From Pinus tabuliformis (Eukaryota > Streptophyta > Pinopsida > Pinales > Pinaceae): a stretch of 64,000 bases of DNA. The notes beneath the pieces were generated by a model, which was not told the origin of the DNA, ran no database searches, and worked only from the letters and a program-made list of their open reading frames with translations. The position numbers and the translations under genes are program-made. The stretch is from assembly GCA_031772625.1 (NCBI GenBank), contig CM062816.1, positions 629,937,269-630,001,268 of the forward strand, written 5' to 3'. Below, in pieces: positions 43,881 through 55,969 of this stretch. Every line of letters begins with the position of its first letter. Position 1 is the stretch's first letter.

Positions 43881-44137
43881 AGGTAACTTTCTTTACATTT
43901 CTTCTTCATTTTTTTTATTCTTAGAACATATATTTTTCTTATGTCAACAATTATAAATTTATAAAAGGCTTGATATTTAGAAACTTCATAAGATTCTATA
44001 TTCTAAGTTTCAAACTGAAATTGATTTGCAGGAACAATAACATTTTCAATGTGCTAACCATAAAAATAATTTTTTTCATCTGCAAGAGGTGTTATTTCCT
44101 CCACATCTTGATCATCTATCATCAATGGGGTTGAATC
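43881..44137 (-). pseudogene. E3 gag-protease junction remnant
   Basis: AT-rich eroded text of E3 up to the E6 insertion point. No clear motif. The gag proper should lie on the far side of E6 and E8, outside the window. Confidence 0.4.
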
Positions 44138-44313
44138 TGTTGACACCCAATCACAGGGATTGTGTGAACAACTGTAATTAATGTAGATAAATAATAGAAA
44201 AGATGGAGAGTCACCGGGAGATGAACTGAAAATTCACTCCCTCTTGTATATAATAATGAACAACTTGAATGAATGATATGAATTGATTTAAGGAGTTACC
44301 TCCTGGTATGACA
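44138..44313 (+). repeat. E6 5' LTR
   Basis: 176 bp from TGTTGACACCC to GGTATGACA, directly followed by the primer site. It matches 56470-56635. Both contain the AGGAGTTACCTCC palindrome-like phrase near the end. Confidence 0.9.
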
Positions 44314-44325
44314 TGGTATCAGATC
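44314..44325 (+). other. E6 primer binding site (initiator Met tRNA)
   Basis: TGGTATCAGATC, one base from TGGTATCAGAGC, directly abutting the 5' LTR as usual for Copia elements. Confidence 0.88.
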
Positions 44326-46937
44326 CAGTGCCATTTTTGGCTTCCCTCTTTAATTTAGAACTCCTATTATGACTATTATGCTTATGTTCTGAATCGTTTG
44401 CAGACTGAGGTCTCTCTCATATCCCCTATGACTCACCATTACTCTGTTGATTCTGACTAAGCTTGGAAACTATGAAGGTGAAGCTTCCACTAGTCTAACA
44501 TTTTATTCATTGATTCTGGCTAAGCCTGGCAGCACATAGAATGTTTTGAGTTAAACTTTTCTACTCATGTCACTGCACGATACCTACATACAAAATTCTT
44601 AGCCTTTTCTACTCTCCTTTCTTGCGGCCTACCCTCATTGTGGCATTGAGCCATCGTTTAGGCCAATTCAGGGCATCAAGGCTGTAGCTACAAGCAAATT
44701 TTCACAAGCTTTGTGGCACTCATACCACTCCCTGGACTGCATTTCTCTTCTCAGGGCGTTGAAAACTGAACAATTGCATTTCCATTACCCACTATCCCCT
44801 CGACATCACTGTGATTATAATTTCTATATTGTGTGAAAGGATTGCATGTTGCGTAGTCCACAGTCCATCCTGCTCGGCTCTAAAACACATCAACGGCCAT
44901 ATGTATCCATTGCTTTGACTGCCATACACTCTACTTTGACTACCATATGACCTGCTTTGTCGATAATGATGCTGGACGTAGAGTCCTCCGTATAGATGTG
45001 GTGCTAGTAGTCTGGAAGCCAAGACCCCGCGCTCGTGGTGCCACCCGGACATCAGCTTTGGAGCGTTGGTGTGGTTATACTCCTATACCAACAGGTGTCA
45101 TATTTCATGATTGACTTGATTAGCTCTACAATATGTTCATTCCTTTTCTAGTTGTAAATGTTCTCCATATTCTCAAGAAATCAAAATATTTAAAAAATGT
45201 AAAGAGGGTATGCCCTAAAAGAAAAATCAAAGGGAAAAAAGATTAAGATGGTAAAAAAAATTATGAAAAAATGAACCCCAAAAAAAAGACCAGGAAAGTG
45301 TGCAAGTTCAAAATGCCACTACTATTCTATCTTTGCAATAATCTGATTGTGTGCAGTTTGTTAACTCTTGCCACAATTGATGAATGGCCAAACAGCTTAA
45401 TCTTGGCCAGTTCATGTTTCAATTTTCCTGTTTTAGAAATAGAGAATAAAATCTGTTCAAAATGTTTAATCTTGGCAGATAAGTAGATAGGTAGAGAAGC
45501 AAACGAACTCAACTATTTAATCTGAGCCCTTGAAAGAAATAAGTGCAGACTTAGATAGGCTTATCATGCAAAGAAAAGAAAATGGATAAGGGTTTTCCTG
45601 TCTAAATGCACCCAAAACAAAGAAGAAAAAATGTTAGGCAAAATAGGGGTAGGTAGAATGGTGTTGCAGAAACATACTTGTGGTTGAGTTTGTCTCTCAA
45701 AGTGTTAAATTTACCTTTATCACAAGTGCTATGGCAGATATTTTTTGGAGCAGCTCAAGCGAGGCATGTCTAATCTCCCATCCATATTCTTCCCTAAATC
45801 ACTTACTAACCTCCCCCAAAGGTATTGAGATCTGCTTAATATCCTTAAAATCACTCATCCCATTTTTCAGCAAATGCCTAAGTAAAACTCTATTTTACCT
45901 AGGAGGAAGAGCCACATTTCTTCTGTAAACCTCCTTCGGCCTAAGTGTCAAGTGTTAAATTTCTAACATTATACTTAGCGCCATTTATTTCATAAACTCA
46001 TATTAACTATTGACATTATTATATAACTCCCTATACTTATTCCCCTTTCCCATATTATGTTAATACATTAAAGAAAACCCAATATTTATTATTCCCACCC
46101 CTTGGCTAAACTATAGCCATATATCACTGTACAAAAGGAATTGAAAGGTTTATCTGAAACCTTTTAATAACCTGTTATCGCGCCATTCAAAGAATTAATT
46201 AACATCTGGTTAATTAATAACTTAACCACAACCCCAATAACCAATAAAATGATTGGGCCCCGCACATTAACCGTCTGCCATATCCCAATGCCGTCAACCG
46301 TTAGATCGGGGCCCCGTTCATCCAATGGCCAATGGAGATACCTCGACCCCTTTCTCATCCGACCATTAACTCCTGGGGAGTCGGCAGTATTGCCCTCATA
46401 CCCAGGACGTGTGTCGGCCACCCGTGCTGCTTGAGGCCCTCCCGTTCAAAACCACTCAAGCTGATAAGTGGTGCGGGGGAAAATTGCTTACCACCCTCTC
46501 CTTCACGAAAAAACTTCCCATCACTATGATGTCAACCATGCAATAAATGCCAAAAAACCTCTCCAAACCAAAATTTCACTAAAAACACAAGAAAAGGTCA
46601 TTTTCATCATTTTTCTCTGTGAGCAGTCTTCCATGCAAATTACGTCCAGTTGATTGCGCAAGCGTACAGTGTGCCACCCTGCCAGAGAAACCACAGCGAC
46701 GCGCTCTGCCATCAGTCATTTCAACTTGCAATTGCTCAATTTGTCTCCTTAAGCCATGTATTTATCCATTTGACCAATTACCTTGTAATTTCGATTTTCC
46801 TCTGGGAAATCTACCTAAAAGAGCAAAATTCAAGCTGAAAACAGTCCACAGTTGCCATACAAAGACACCCAAAACTGTTGTTTTGCCCATTTTCCTACAG
46901 AAACCCGACCTCCAGTTTGAAAACACAAGAACCAAAC
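44326..46937 (+). other. Unassigned sequence between E6 primer site and X3
   Basis: No supported gene. The minus reading at 44792-45052 has small SYGSQS repeats but no domain. About 45170-46230 is AT-rich and featureless. About 46240-46480 is GC-richer, and a leader-like stretch precedes the X3 ATG at 46938. I found no LTR, inverted repeat or duplication that would bound X3 as its own element. Confidence 0.45.
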
Positions 46938-47090
46938 ATGGAAGCTCCCATAGCCCTAAACATCGCACTCCTCAATGCGCCCCATAAAGACCTAGATTGG
47001 TTACCCTTGGCTGACAGAGGTTTCCAAATAAAGGAGTCATCTGGTGATATGAAGCATCTCGAGGCATTTTGCTGAATTAGGAATAGTCAT

Positions 47091-48329
47091 TTGAGCAACT
47101 CTGATATCTCTGGAATATGGGAATCTAATCTTCCCAGGTATTACCTTCCCTCAGTCAATGTGTTCCCAGATATTATTCACCATTGTTGTCCCAACTATGA
47201 CCCTGTCATTAAAGAAGTTATGACCCCATCCCAAACTGTTCTCTTTTACATAACTATTGAATCTGTCAATGAGATGTTACACCTCCATCCCACTCAGCCC
47301 CTTGCTCCTCTTTCTGTGGGACTTTTGCTTGAGCAAGGGTCTCAATTTCCCAATTCAGAAATAACCCGGATTGCTCAATTATTCATGAAACCAGATTGTC
47401 AGCCCCAAGGCCCACCTCCCTATGTGCATCCCTGGTTCACTGAAACAAACATGCTTATTCTTAACATGATGTCCTTTATCTTGGGATTCAAAACCAATGA
47501 ATTTGTTGATGAGACCATCTTAGCTATGTTGTCAATGTTTACTCTAGGACAACCCCCTACTATCAAATATGACTATGCCTCTTTCATTACCAATAAGATC
47601 AATGAGAAATTCATAAATCTGGACAGAGAAGGACTCTTCAAGTACACCTCATTCATATACCGCCTTCTGCTATATTATCAGCCATACAGCTTTTCATTTC
47701 CCATCAGGAAATTGGATTCCAAAGGAGAGCAAAGTTCTGTGATCTTTTGGACCTCGGTCTTTCACAATGTTTGTGAATCCCCTTATACCTACTGTGAATT
47801 TGTTGACTTGTTTGTACATCCAACCTCCACTCTATTGATAGGAGCTCCTCCTCCTAGGCTCTCTGGTGATATAAAGAAGATTTTACAACTTTCCAGACAA
47901 TACATGATAGGTGACAGGTACCTCTACCAGAATCACACTGAAATTAGAATATATGGATGTCAACTGTGTCCTTTTAAGCTGCCCAAATATGTGCCCATGA
48001 GACTATTTGCATTGGAGTATTTCAGGAAGCTTATCAATGCAAATTTAACCCACTTTTGCAATGCAAAGAAAAAGGCTCAACTGAGAATAAAAAACCAATT
48101 AGGCCCTTTTATCATCCATAAGAGGGAGGTATGGGAAGATGTTGATAAGATATTAGGCGAAGACCTTAAATTGAAGAAAAGATTTTGGTGGGTTCCATCT
48201 GACCCATATAGCTTTATAAGTGATAGAAAAGTAAGAAATAGGCTATCGACTTATATACATCATAGGATCCCTGAAATTGAACAGTTCGCTAATCAAGATG
48301 AGTGGGTAGAGGATACATTAATGGAATAA
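47091..48329 (+). pseudogene. X3 N-terminal domain
   Basis: About 410 residues, open throughout, in frame with the ATG at 46938. Likely all-helical. Hallmarks are SVNEMLHLHPTQPLAPLS (~55), NMMSFILGFKTNEFVDE (~125), KLDSKGEQSSVIFWTS (~210), LPKYVPMRLFALEYFRKL (~300) and KKKAQLRIKNQLGPF (~330). Each has a counterpart in X2, and the first and fourth also in X1, so these are the core of the family. The open length suggests decay began late. Confidence 0.6.
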
Positions 48330-48347
48330 ATTACTGAGAAAGAAAAG

Positions 48348-49130
48348 ATGGAACAAGCTATGAAAGGTCTTGAAAAGACCCTTGACCTGGACTCTTTTGG
48401 ACAGGTATCTTTCAAACCGCCTCAGCAAACCGGAGTTGGCACATCCTCTGCTGGAACTTCACAACAACTTGTACAAGAAACCAACACACCAGTTACAGGG
48501 TCTTCTAAGGGCAAGGAAGTGGCAGACACGGAGCAACAAGCAATGACTGATCAGCAGGGGCAAATTCCTCTGGTCCAAACCAAAGCAGTAGAGATTCCTG
48601 CATTACAGACTCCTCTAAATGAGGAAAGAGGCAAGAAAAGAGATAGGGAAGAAGCCACACCTATCAGTCGGCCTGCACAACGACCAGGGGAAAAAAGGCA
48701 AAGACTCAATCCTCTGTCAGAAGAGGAAATCTTTGAAGAAACAACTGAAATCCTAAAAGGGGAAAAGATAGCCAGCCAGCATACTTCCCTAGTGATAGAG
48801 ACACCAACTAGCTCATACAGGCAAGAGCTAGAATGGCAGCATAGTGTGGAAGTTTCATCCACTAGACCACAAAGCAAACATGCCTCAGAAATCAAAAGAA
48901 CATTCATAGAGATAAAGGCTAGAAATGACCCACTGAGGCTGCAAAGTTACGACCAGTATCTTAAGATGGCCCCCAAAAACCAGCAAAGGTTGATCTCTAT
49001 GTATGCCATTAAGGAGGGAAAAATGATCATGAGTTATTTCAAGCTCAAGGTGCAGCAACCACAATCAATAGCTGATTACATCAGGAAAAATCTGGAGGTC
49101 TTGGCCAAGGATATTCATCCAATGTACTAG
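48348..49130 (+). pseudogene. X3 linker region
   Basis: 260 residues. The first ~120 are Thr/Ser/Gln/Glu-rich low complexity, with a basic box (RPGEKRQRL) that could be a nuclear signal. The last ~90 (EIKRTFIEIKARNDPLRL ... YLKMAPKNQQRLISMYAI ... YFKLKVQQPQSIADYIRKN) look folded and helical. Confidence 0.5.
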
Positions 49131-49157
49131 ATTGAGCTGCATAAACAGACTGGAGAG

Positions 49158-49838
49158 ATGGTATACTCCACAGTAGCTAATAAAGCTATGTTAGCTCATA
49201 AATTGCAAAACTCCTTGAATAATACCTCTGCTCAACTAGATTTGGAGAAATCCTCTTCTCTTGTGAAGCAAAACAGGATAAAATCTTTGGAGGAGATCAT
49301 CATTGAACTGGGACATTATCCCAAATATGATAAAGGAATAAAGGCACTAATGAAGAAGAAAGAAGAGGACATTGCTACCCTTAGAAAATAGCTGAAATTG
49401 CCTCCTTCTATGCATCCACAGACTGCAGGAGTTGTACAACAAAAATATGAAGAGGACATGATGGACCTGCTCATGAGACTGAATGAGAGATTGATTGAGA
49501 CAGAGAAGGAATTGGAGAAATATCTACAAGAAAAGCAGGGAGAGTCGACCTCCCAGTCACCTGAAGTAGTCCCAACAGTCACTACTGCCCCCTCCACACT
49601 TATAACAACATTGCCTCCCACTATCCCGACATCAACAATAGAGATCATCACATGTAGCTCAGCAACAACACCAGGCAGCAGCACAAGTATGACCAGACAA
49701 GAATTGATAAAAGCCAAGGAGGAACTGAAACTACAAGTGTTAGAGCTGAAGCGAGTAAAGAAAAAATTGACAAAAATAGAACAGAGTTATGATAAGTCCA
49801 AAATTAGTGTGGCACAGAAAACAAGAGAGGTTAAATAA
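49158..49838 (+). pseudogene. X3 coiled-coil region
   Basis: Two readings (49158-49391 and 49398-49838) rich in Lys, Glu and Leu with heptad spacing, e.g. MDLLMRLNERLIETEKELEKYL. They are interrupted by a Thr/Ser/Pro-rich spacer around 49560-49690. The end (LKLQVLELKRVKKKLTKIEQSY) is again coiled coil. X2 has a comparable charged middle. Confidence 0.5.
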
Positions 49839-50197
49839 TTGCAGAATAAAGTCAGATCATTAGAGAAGGATCTCACTATGGCAAGCCTCTAGCAAAAATC
49901 AAAGGAATCCTTTGGACCAACATCACTCAATCCCTTAGTGATGTTTGGCCATCTATCCAGATAATTTATGAGGAGATTGACTTGGTAAATGCAGCACATG
50001 GACAAATCCAAAAAGAAAGAGCTTTATTAGGACAAATGCCTGATCAAGTCAACAGTCTCATTCATTTTTTGAATTGAAGAAACAAAGAACAATTGGAATA
50101 GCTCGGCATCCCAAACAGGACAGGCACCATTTTGGATATCAAAAGAGTTCTAAATAAGAAAACTCTCATGCAGAATTTAGAAAAAAGATGCTAGGAC

Positions 50198-50563
50198 ATG
50201 CAAGTAGAAATCAATTCTTTCATACAAAGATTTACAATTTTGCAGGATAAAGGTCTGCCAAGTCTTTTAGGAAATAATGACAGGTTAATGACACACACAG
50301 ATTATACACATAAGTTGAACACATATGATGTTGATCAGGTTAATTCATCAACAAGTGCTTCAGGAGAAAAAGAACTTCCCTCAGGACAAAGTCTCTATGG
50401 TAATTTAGAAAAACTATTTTATATTGAACATGAGGTGAAACATCTGTTTAAGCTCCAGCCTAGTTTTGTTAGATATACAGAAGCTGATGAAACACTGAGA
50501 AAACTTCAAAGGCATAAATTTCCAGATCAACAGTGGTGGGAAGACATGTTGGGGATCCTCTAA
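50198..50563 (+). pseudogene. X3 C-terminal domain (HEVKHLF motif)
   Basis: About 120 residues ending just before 50564. SGQSLYGNLEKLFYIEHEV, then KHLFKLQPSFVRYTEADET, then the QQWWEDML end. X2 carries SGKS, HEIHHLF, KPTFEKYIEVDEA and NDQWDTLIEL in the same order, so this is a conserved, presumably folded terminal module. Confidence 0.6.
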
Positions 50564-52229
50564 ATTCCTCTTGGATAAGACGAACATTTTGGTCTATTTT
50601 TCCATGATAAAGACAAACAGAGATAAACGAGGCTCAAGCATGTCAAAGTATTTTTGATCATGGTCAAAGGATGTCCAGCAATGATGGAGCAGCCAGCATG
50701 GAATATCAGTGGAAGACAACTGCAAACCAACTTGCAGAACCTACCTCTGGTACAAATCACAAAGAGGGAGCGGCCAACACAACGTCAATTTATTGTTTCC
50801 CTGTTTCCAAGACTGTCTGTCTCTATCTTTGTAAAACCCATTAATCATCCCCAAATATTATTTCTATCAAATATTTTGTAAGATATTTGATATTTTTGTA
50901 TAAATACCCCCCAAACGAAGTATTTGAGGTTGGTTGGTGGATGTTCATAGTTTCTGACTGTAATACTAAAGTTCCCTGTAATAAAAGGCTGTTGGAACCA
51001 TTTTTGTCTGGTTTACTGAATGAAGAATTGATGCTGATGACCATGTTACAGAACTCTTGAATCATCTTATGGATCAATAAGTCCCTTCTAACTTGTGTTT
51101 TACAGTTTCTATGTTTATTATACCATCCATGTTTCATGATCTGAACAATAAATAAAAAGAAAAATTCAGAATTTTCTTGACTACACTCTGTCTTCAATCT
51201 TTGTTGTTTTCTATGTTTTCTTCAAAATTAGAATAAATAGTGAATTCTTAATTGCTCATGTTTCCCCTAATTCTTTCATCTTGAATATTTGCTAAGGAAT
51301 TCTTAATTTCTCCTTAGTAGTAATCATCCATTTCCCTCTGTCAAATATGATGAAGGATTCTTAATTTCCCTTCACCCAATTGACTCCATTCCATCTGATT
51401 CCAACATATAAATTGTTCCATATTTGAGTACCTTTCTCTGTGATACCTTCTCTGATAAGAAACCTAATCCAACAAGCTATCCTTCTTTGACTCCATCATG
51501 CCTAATGGATTAAAATTCTTCCATTTTTACCTCACTGTTCTATTGAATCTCCATCCCTCCAACCAAACTCAAAACAAAACCCTTGCACTTCATAGCTAGC
51601 CTAATATACCTCAAAACAAAGCTAAATCATAAAGAGAGAGCCCTCTGTGGATGCAGATTGGCTAGAATCTGTATATAAAAGATTGGTCTATGGTTACCTC
51701 GGCCGTATTCCCTTTCTTACAACTTTTGGGAAAAACTTGAGTGATAACAGGTGTATTGAAATACTCTAGAGTGTTGCATATAGTGTAAGTCGATTTTTTT
51801 TTAAGACTATGTAGTATGTGCGTACATGTTAACTAAGAGTTGAAATTTATATATCACATGATACTCTATTTTTTTTTGAAGACTAGTCAACATATATATT
51901 GTATGACAGAGGCTTGAAACTTTTGTATGGTTAGCCTTATATAGTGGATGGTGCAGTGAGTGCACTATAAGATTTATGCATTAAAATGGTGTGATTAGTG
52001 GTTCCTTTTTAATGTCAAGGACATGAATGCTTGATATATCATATGAAAGAAGGTTGAAAATACGATGGTATTTGATCGTATCTCATATATTATGAATGTT
52101 GAGAGGTAATATAATAATATTATACGAGTGGTGATATTCTATATGGATAGAATATAGCTTTTCCCTTTGTATATTAAATCAATTTCTTACCTAATCAAGA
52201 AGGAAGAATAAGGCTACATTATTTTGAAG
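50564..52229 (+). other. Unassigned sequence between X3 and E6 gag
   Basis: No supported gene. A promoter-like TATAAATA with pyrimidine-rich flank lies near 50899-50912, and AATAAA words at 50980-50990 and 51148. The order TATA then AATAAA resembles an LTR or a separate transcription unit, but I could not find a second copy in the window. The rest is AT-rich. Confidence 0.4.
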
Positions 52230-52980
52230 CTCATAGTCCTTCTTTTAAGAATTCATTCAATCATATCTATTGTGGGAGTAGTTCTCATTGGCAAGGAGAA
52301 CTATCCTGAGTGGTCCCTGAAGATAAACACACCCTCATTTTCAATGAGTTCTGGAAAGAAGTGTGTGTTGGAGACGGAGACAAAGAGCTAGAACATCGTA
52401 CCTCAGACAAGGAGTTCACCATTTGGGAAAATAAGAACATCAAGGCCTATGCATTTATTGAAACATCAGTAAATGAACAGGTGAGTCACCATATTTCACC
52501 ATTTTCAAATGCTTTTGAAGCCTTACAAAACTAAAGGAACTATATGACTCACACTCTACACTTGAAGTTGTTCAACTCATAATTAAACTCTTCACCCTTG
52601 CATTACAAAATAATGATCCTCTTGCTCTTGTATCAGAAGTAAAATATATAATGCATGGTATCAAAGTTACTAATGTTTAACTAGATATTCCTTTGATAGC
52701 TTTTCTCAAGGCACTTTACCCCACTTACTCAAATTACCTTGAGTCATTGCAAGCAAATGGAAACCTCAAATATATTACCTTTGACTCCCTTGTGAAAAAA
52801 TTTGCTGAAAGAGAGAAAGATTTTGGAAATAAGACAACTACTAAGTTTTTTGAAGAGGCTGTGTGCCTTTCTCATAGAGAAAAGAATCTTGCTCAAGATT
52901 CTTCTAGAGGAAGAGGTGGTTGAAGAGGAAGGGGAAGAAATTTCAAAGGTAGGGAGGGCAGACACTCTCAAGGAGAAAAG
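52230..52980 (+). pseudogene. E6 Gag
   Basis: Readings at 52310-52534 (FNEFWKEVCVGDGDKE, FTIWENKNIKAYAFIETSV) and 52693-52923 (LKALYPTYSNYLESLQANG, LVKKFAEREKDFGNKTT) are the two halves of a Copia UBN2-type capsid. A short Gly/Arg-rich tail follows. Confidence 0.82.
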
Positions 52981-53640
52981 TTAGATTTGCACTGAATACG
53001 CTGCAAAAGAGATGGATCACATGATGCATCCACATGCAAGTTTCTTTGGGATAGAATTGAGAAGGAAAGAAATCAACCCAAAGGTAAAACTAATGACAAA
53101 GACAAAGGTAAAGCACCTGAATCTTCTCACTATGTTGTGGCACACTGTAATATTGGAGTAAATGAAGGCTTATTTAATTCTTCACTTGCTTCTTGGAAAA
53201 ATGATTGGTTTCTTGATTCAGGAGCAACTTACCACATGAATTTTAGAAGAGATTTTTTTGAATAATTTACTGACAATTTTGATGGAGTTGTATACTTTGC
53301 AGACAATTCAAAACACATGCCATTAGGGCTTGGCATAATCAGTCTTAAATTGCATCGTCTTCCAGACTTTCTTCTGCATCATATTCTATATCTCCCACAA
53401 ACTGAGGAGAAACTAGTTTTCCTTCGTCCACATCAACCAGCAAGGACACTCCATTCATATGTTTTATGGTAAGCTTGAGGTGAGAAAAGCTTTATACCAC
53501 TCACTTGTCATGACGAGGATAAGAGAAGAAAGGATTCTCAAGCTATAGGGTACCTCTGCTCATGCAAAAAAATTCTCATACAATTCTCATTATGAAGAAG
53601 GTACATTTCCATCAAGTTTATTATGGCATGCTATATTTGG
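52981..53640 (+). pseudogene. E6 zinc knuckle remnant and protease
   Basis: Plus-strand text includes a zinc-finger-like C-x2-C stretch at ~52988 and the Copia protease motif WFLDSGATYHMN near 53208-53243, then eroded sequence toward the GAG-pre-integrase domain. Confidence 0.75.
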
Positions 53641-54502
53641 ACACTTGAACTATGACATCCTCTACTTGTTGAAGAAAAATGGTGTTACTAGTTTTCCTAC
53701 AATTCCTAGGAAACTTAAGCAATGTGATTCTTGCATTCTAGGAAAGCATACCAAACAACCTTTTCATGATTCACATTCAAGAGCACATATAAAAATTGAA
53801 CTCATTCATACAGATTTATGTGGTCCAATGCATGCTCCTTCTGCAAATGGAAATAAATATGTGATGGCATTTATTGATGACTACACCAGAATGTGTTCGG
53901 TTTATTTATTGAAGAACAAGTCTGATGCTTTTCAAACATTCAAGAACTTTCATACATGGATTGAAAATGATGCACAATCTCATATTGGCTCTATTCACAT
54001 TGATAATGGAAAAGAATACACTTCAAATGAATTTGAAAACTATCTTTGCCAACAAGGGATCAAACATCAAACAACTGTGCCTTATAATCCCTAACAGAAC
54101 GGAGTAGCTGAAAGAATGAATAGGACAATTTTAAATATGGTACGCTCCATGATGTTTTTCAAAGATGTAAAGTTGATGTTTTGGGCTGATGCAGTTCTAT
54201 GTGCTGTATATGTAAAGAATAGATTTTCATCTAATGTTATTAGAAACAAGACTCCTTATGAAATGTGGTATGGGCACACTCCTCTGCTAAAGCATCTCAA
54301 GGTCTTTGGTTCCACATGTTATGACTTGATGCCAAAGGTACATAGAAACAAACTTGGTGCAAGAAGTCATAAGTGTATCTCTCTAGGGTATTCAAACACC
54401 TCCAAATCATATCGTCTCTTTGATAAAGTTAATAAAATTTTTGTTGTATCTAGAGATGTAATATTTCTTGAATCATCCAAAACTGACAATGTTGTTGAGT
54501 GA
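53641..54502 (+). pseudogene. E6 GAG-pre-integrase and integrase
   Basis: Readings at 53645-54094 and 54116-54502. CDSCILGKHTKQPFHDSHSR carries the zinc-finger cysteines. HTDLCGPMHAPSANGNKYVM, IHIDNGKEYTSNEF and MNRTILNMVRSMM are the core segments. TPYEMWYGHTPLLKHLKVFG and the C-terminal LGYSNTSKSYRLFD follow. Confidence 0.92.
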
Positions 54503-54514
54503 CAACTTGATCAC

Positions 54515-54943
54515 TTGGATAGATTTGCAAATGAAAAATCATTTCAAGAATTTGATAATTGGATTCCACATATTGAAGGGGGGATTCCTATACTAGATCA
54601 ACCTATGGAATCTTCTTCTGAAGCACTCTCTCCCCCACATGAAACTCCAACAACAGATGATACTTTGAGTGATGCGATTGAAAAAATTGGGAGACTTAAT
54701 CTTGATTCAGTCCCAACTCAATCAACGAAGCAGCCTAGACCATCTGAGAAAGGTCTCCCAAAGTGGTTGACAAAGAGACTTGAAAGTGTTCATCCTGATG
54801 CGGTTGGAAAGACAGGAACTAGAAATTCAGATCATCAAAATGGAGGTCATGTAGATGACTTTGATTCACTTGTTGATATGCATATTTCTTATGATTGTGA
54901 ATTGAATTTGTCTACAGATTTTGAACTAAATTCCTTCAAATAA
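54515..54943 (+). pseudogene. E6 integrase-RT linker
   Basis: 143 residues of low-complexity linker (PPHETPTTDDTLSDAIE) leading into RT via KGLPKWLTKRLESVHPD. Typical of Copia polyproteins. Confidence 0.75.
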
Positions 54944-55969
54944 TCTGCTTCTCATGATGAATGGAAAGAAGTGGTGCAAAATGACTATGATGCCCTGATA
55001 AGGAATGGCACTTGGAAGCTGGTTGATTCTCCATTGGGAACAAAACCAATTTGCTGCAAGTGGGTCTACAAGAACAAGTATAAAGCTGATGGCTCACTTA
55101 ACAAGCAAAAAGCTAGGCTTGTGGCAAAATGTTTTGCATAGAAGGAAGGGGTTTATTATGAGGAGACTTTTGTCCCCATAGAAAAATGGGCTACCATTCG
55201 GACACCTTTTTCCCTAGCAACTAAGAACAGTTGGAAAGTCCATCAAATGGATGTAAAAACTGCTTTCTTGAATGGAGATATAAAAGAGAATGTTTTTATG
55301 TCCAAACCTAAGAGAATTGTTGTGAAAGGACATGAACATAAAGTATGCAAACTTGTGAAATCATTGTATGGCCTCAAACAAGCACAATGAGCTTGGTATG
55401 AAAAACGAATTGAGCATCTTCTGAAACTCAATTTCAAACATTATGATCTTGATGATGCACCTTTATTTGTCAAGAAGGTTGGAAAAATAGTTTTATATAT
55501 TGTGGTAGATGTAGATGATCTTTTGATGACAGGGAACAATGAAAGGTACATTGCATCCATAAAGAAGGAATTGAGGAAAGGGTTTGAAATGACTGAATTG
55601 GGCTATGTTCATTACTATCTTGGTATTGAGGTAACTCAACATCTAAAGTCCATATTCCTTTCTCAAAAGAAGTACATTGGAGATCTGTTGAACAGGTTTG
55701 GCATGGCTGAATGCAATCCTCTGATTACTCCAATGGAGCAAAACTTAAAGCTCACATCCATTAAAGGAAAAGAATTTGAGGATGCAACAAATTATAGACA
55801 GCTTGTAGGAAGTCTCAACTACCTAACTACTACCAGACGAGACATTTCATTTGATGTTGGAATCCTCTCCAGGTTTATGCAAAAGCCTTGTGAGGGACAT
55901 TGGTCTACTGCAAAAAGAGTTCTAAAGTACTTGAAGGGAACTCAAGACTTTGGAATCAAATATACATAG
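54944..55969 (+). pseudogene. E6 reverse transcriptase
   Basis: Plus-strand text includes NGTWKLVDSPLGTKPICCKW, the VHQMDVKTAFLNGDI motif, SLYGLKQAQ, and the reading 55502-55969 with VDVDDLLMTGNN, YHYLGIEV-like text and YRQLVGSLNYLTTTRRDISF. This is Copia RT in the normal order. Confidence 0.9.

Larger units (their letters stand above)
25480..44137 (-). mobile_element. E3: old Ty3/Gypsy element, host of E4, E5 and E6
   Basis: Minus-strand parts in order: protease (43198-43880), an RNase H (42366-43124), the RT lead-in (42039-42240 and 36184-36292), RT (27541-27979), RNase H (26986-27516) and integrase (25480-26618). The pieces continue across E4 (27985-36178) and E5 (36293-42033), whose target duplications mark them as later arrivals. 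The gag end lies to the right of E6 and is not in the window. The 3' LTR is not recognisable on the left. E3 is heavily decayed and is the oldest element here. An extra RNase H ahead of RT is unlike E1, so E3 belongs to another lineage. Confidence 0.8.
46938..50563 (+). pseudogene. X3: best-preserved copy of unknown family X
   Basis: An almost continuous plus-strand coding layout of ~1200 codons, from the ATG at 46938 (MEAPIALNIALLNAPHKDLD). Four regions follow in order: a conserved N-domain to 48329, a variable linker with a conserved end to 49130, a coiled coil to ~49840, and a C-terminal domain at 50198-50563. It is interrupted a handful of times. X2 (20325-23600) shows the same order and size. 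I do not recognise it: no RT, integrase, protease, transposase triad or zinc knuckle is visible. It may be a repeat-borne protein (a Transposase_32-like plant domain is a guess) or a host family caught in repeats. It lies inside E6 in E6's orientation. Confidence 0.65.

Noticed and set aside
44792-45052. 86-residue minus reading with SYGSQS repeats
   Set aside because: Very short internal repeat with no domain, no homologue in the window and an isolated frame.
46164-46712. Several small readings in the GC-richer stretch ahead of X3
   Set aside because: Overlapping on both strands with no motif. GC-rich DNA has fewer chance stops.
50880-51240. Promoter-like TATA and AATAAA signals considered as E6 or X3 LTR
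   Set aside because: I could find no second copy upstream of X3, so an LTR cannot be supported. It is left as unassigned sequence.
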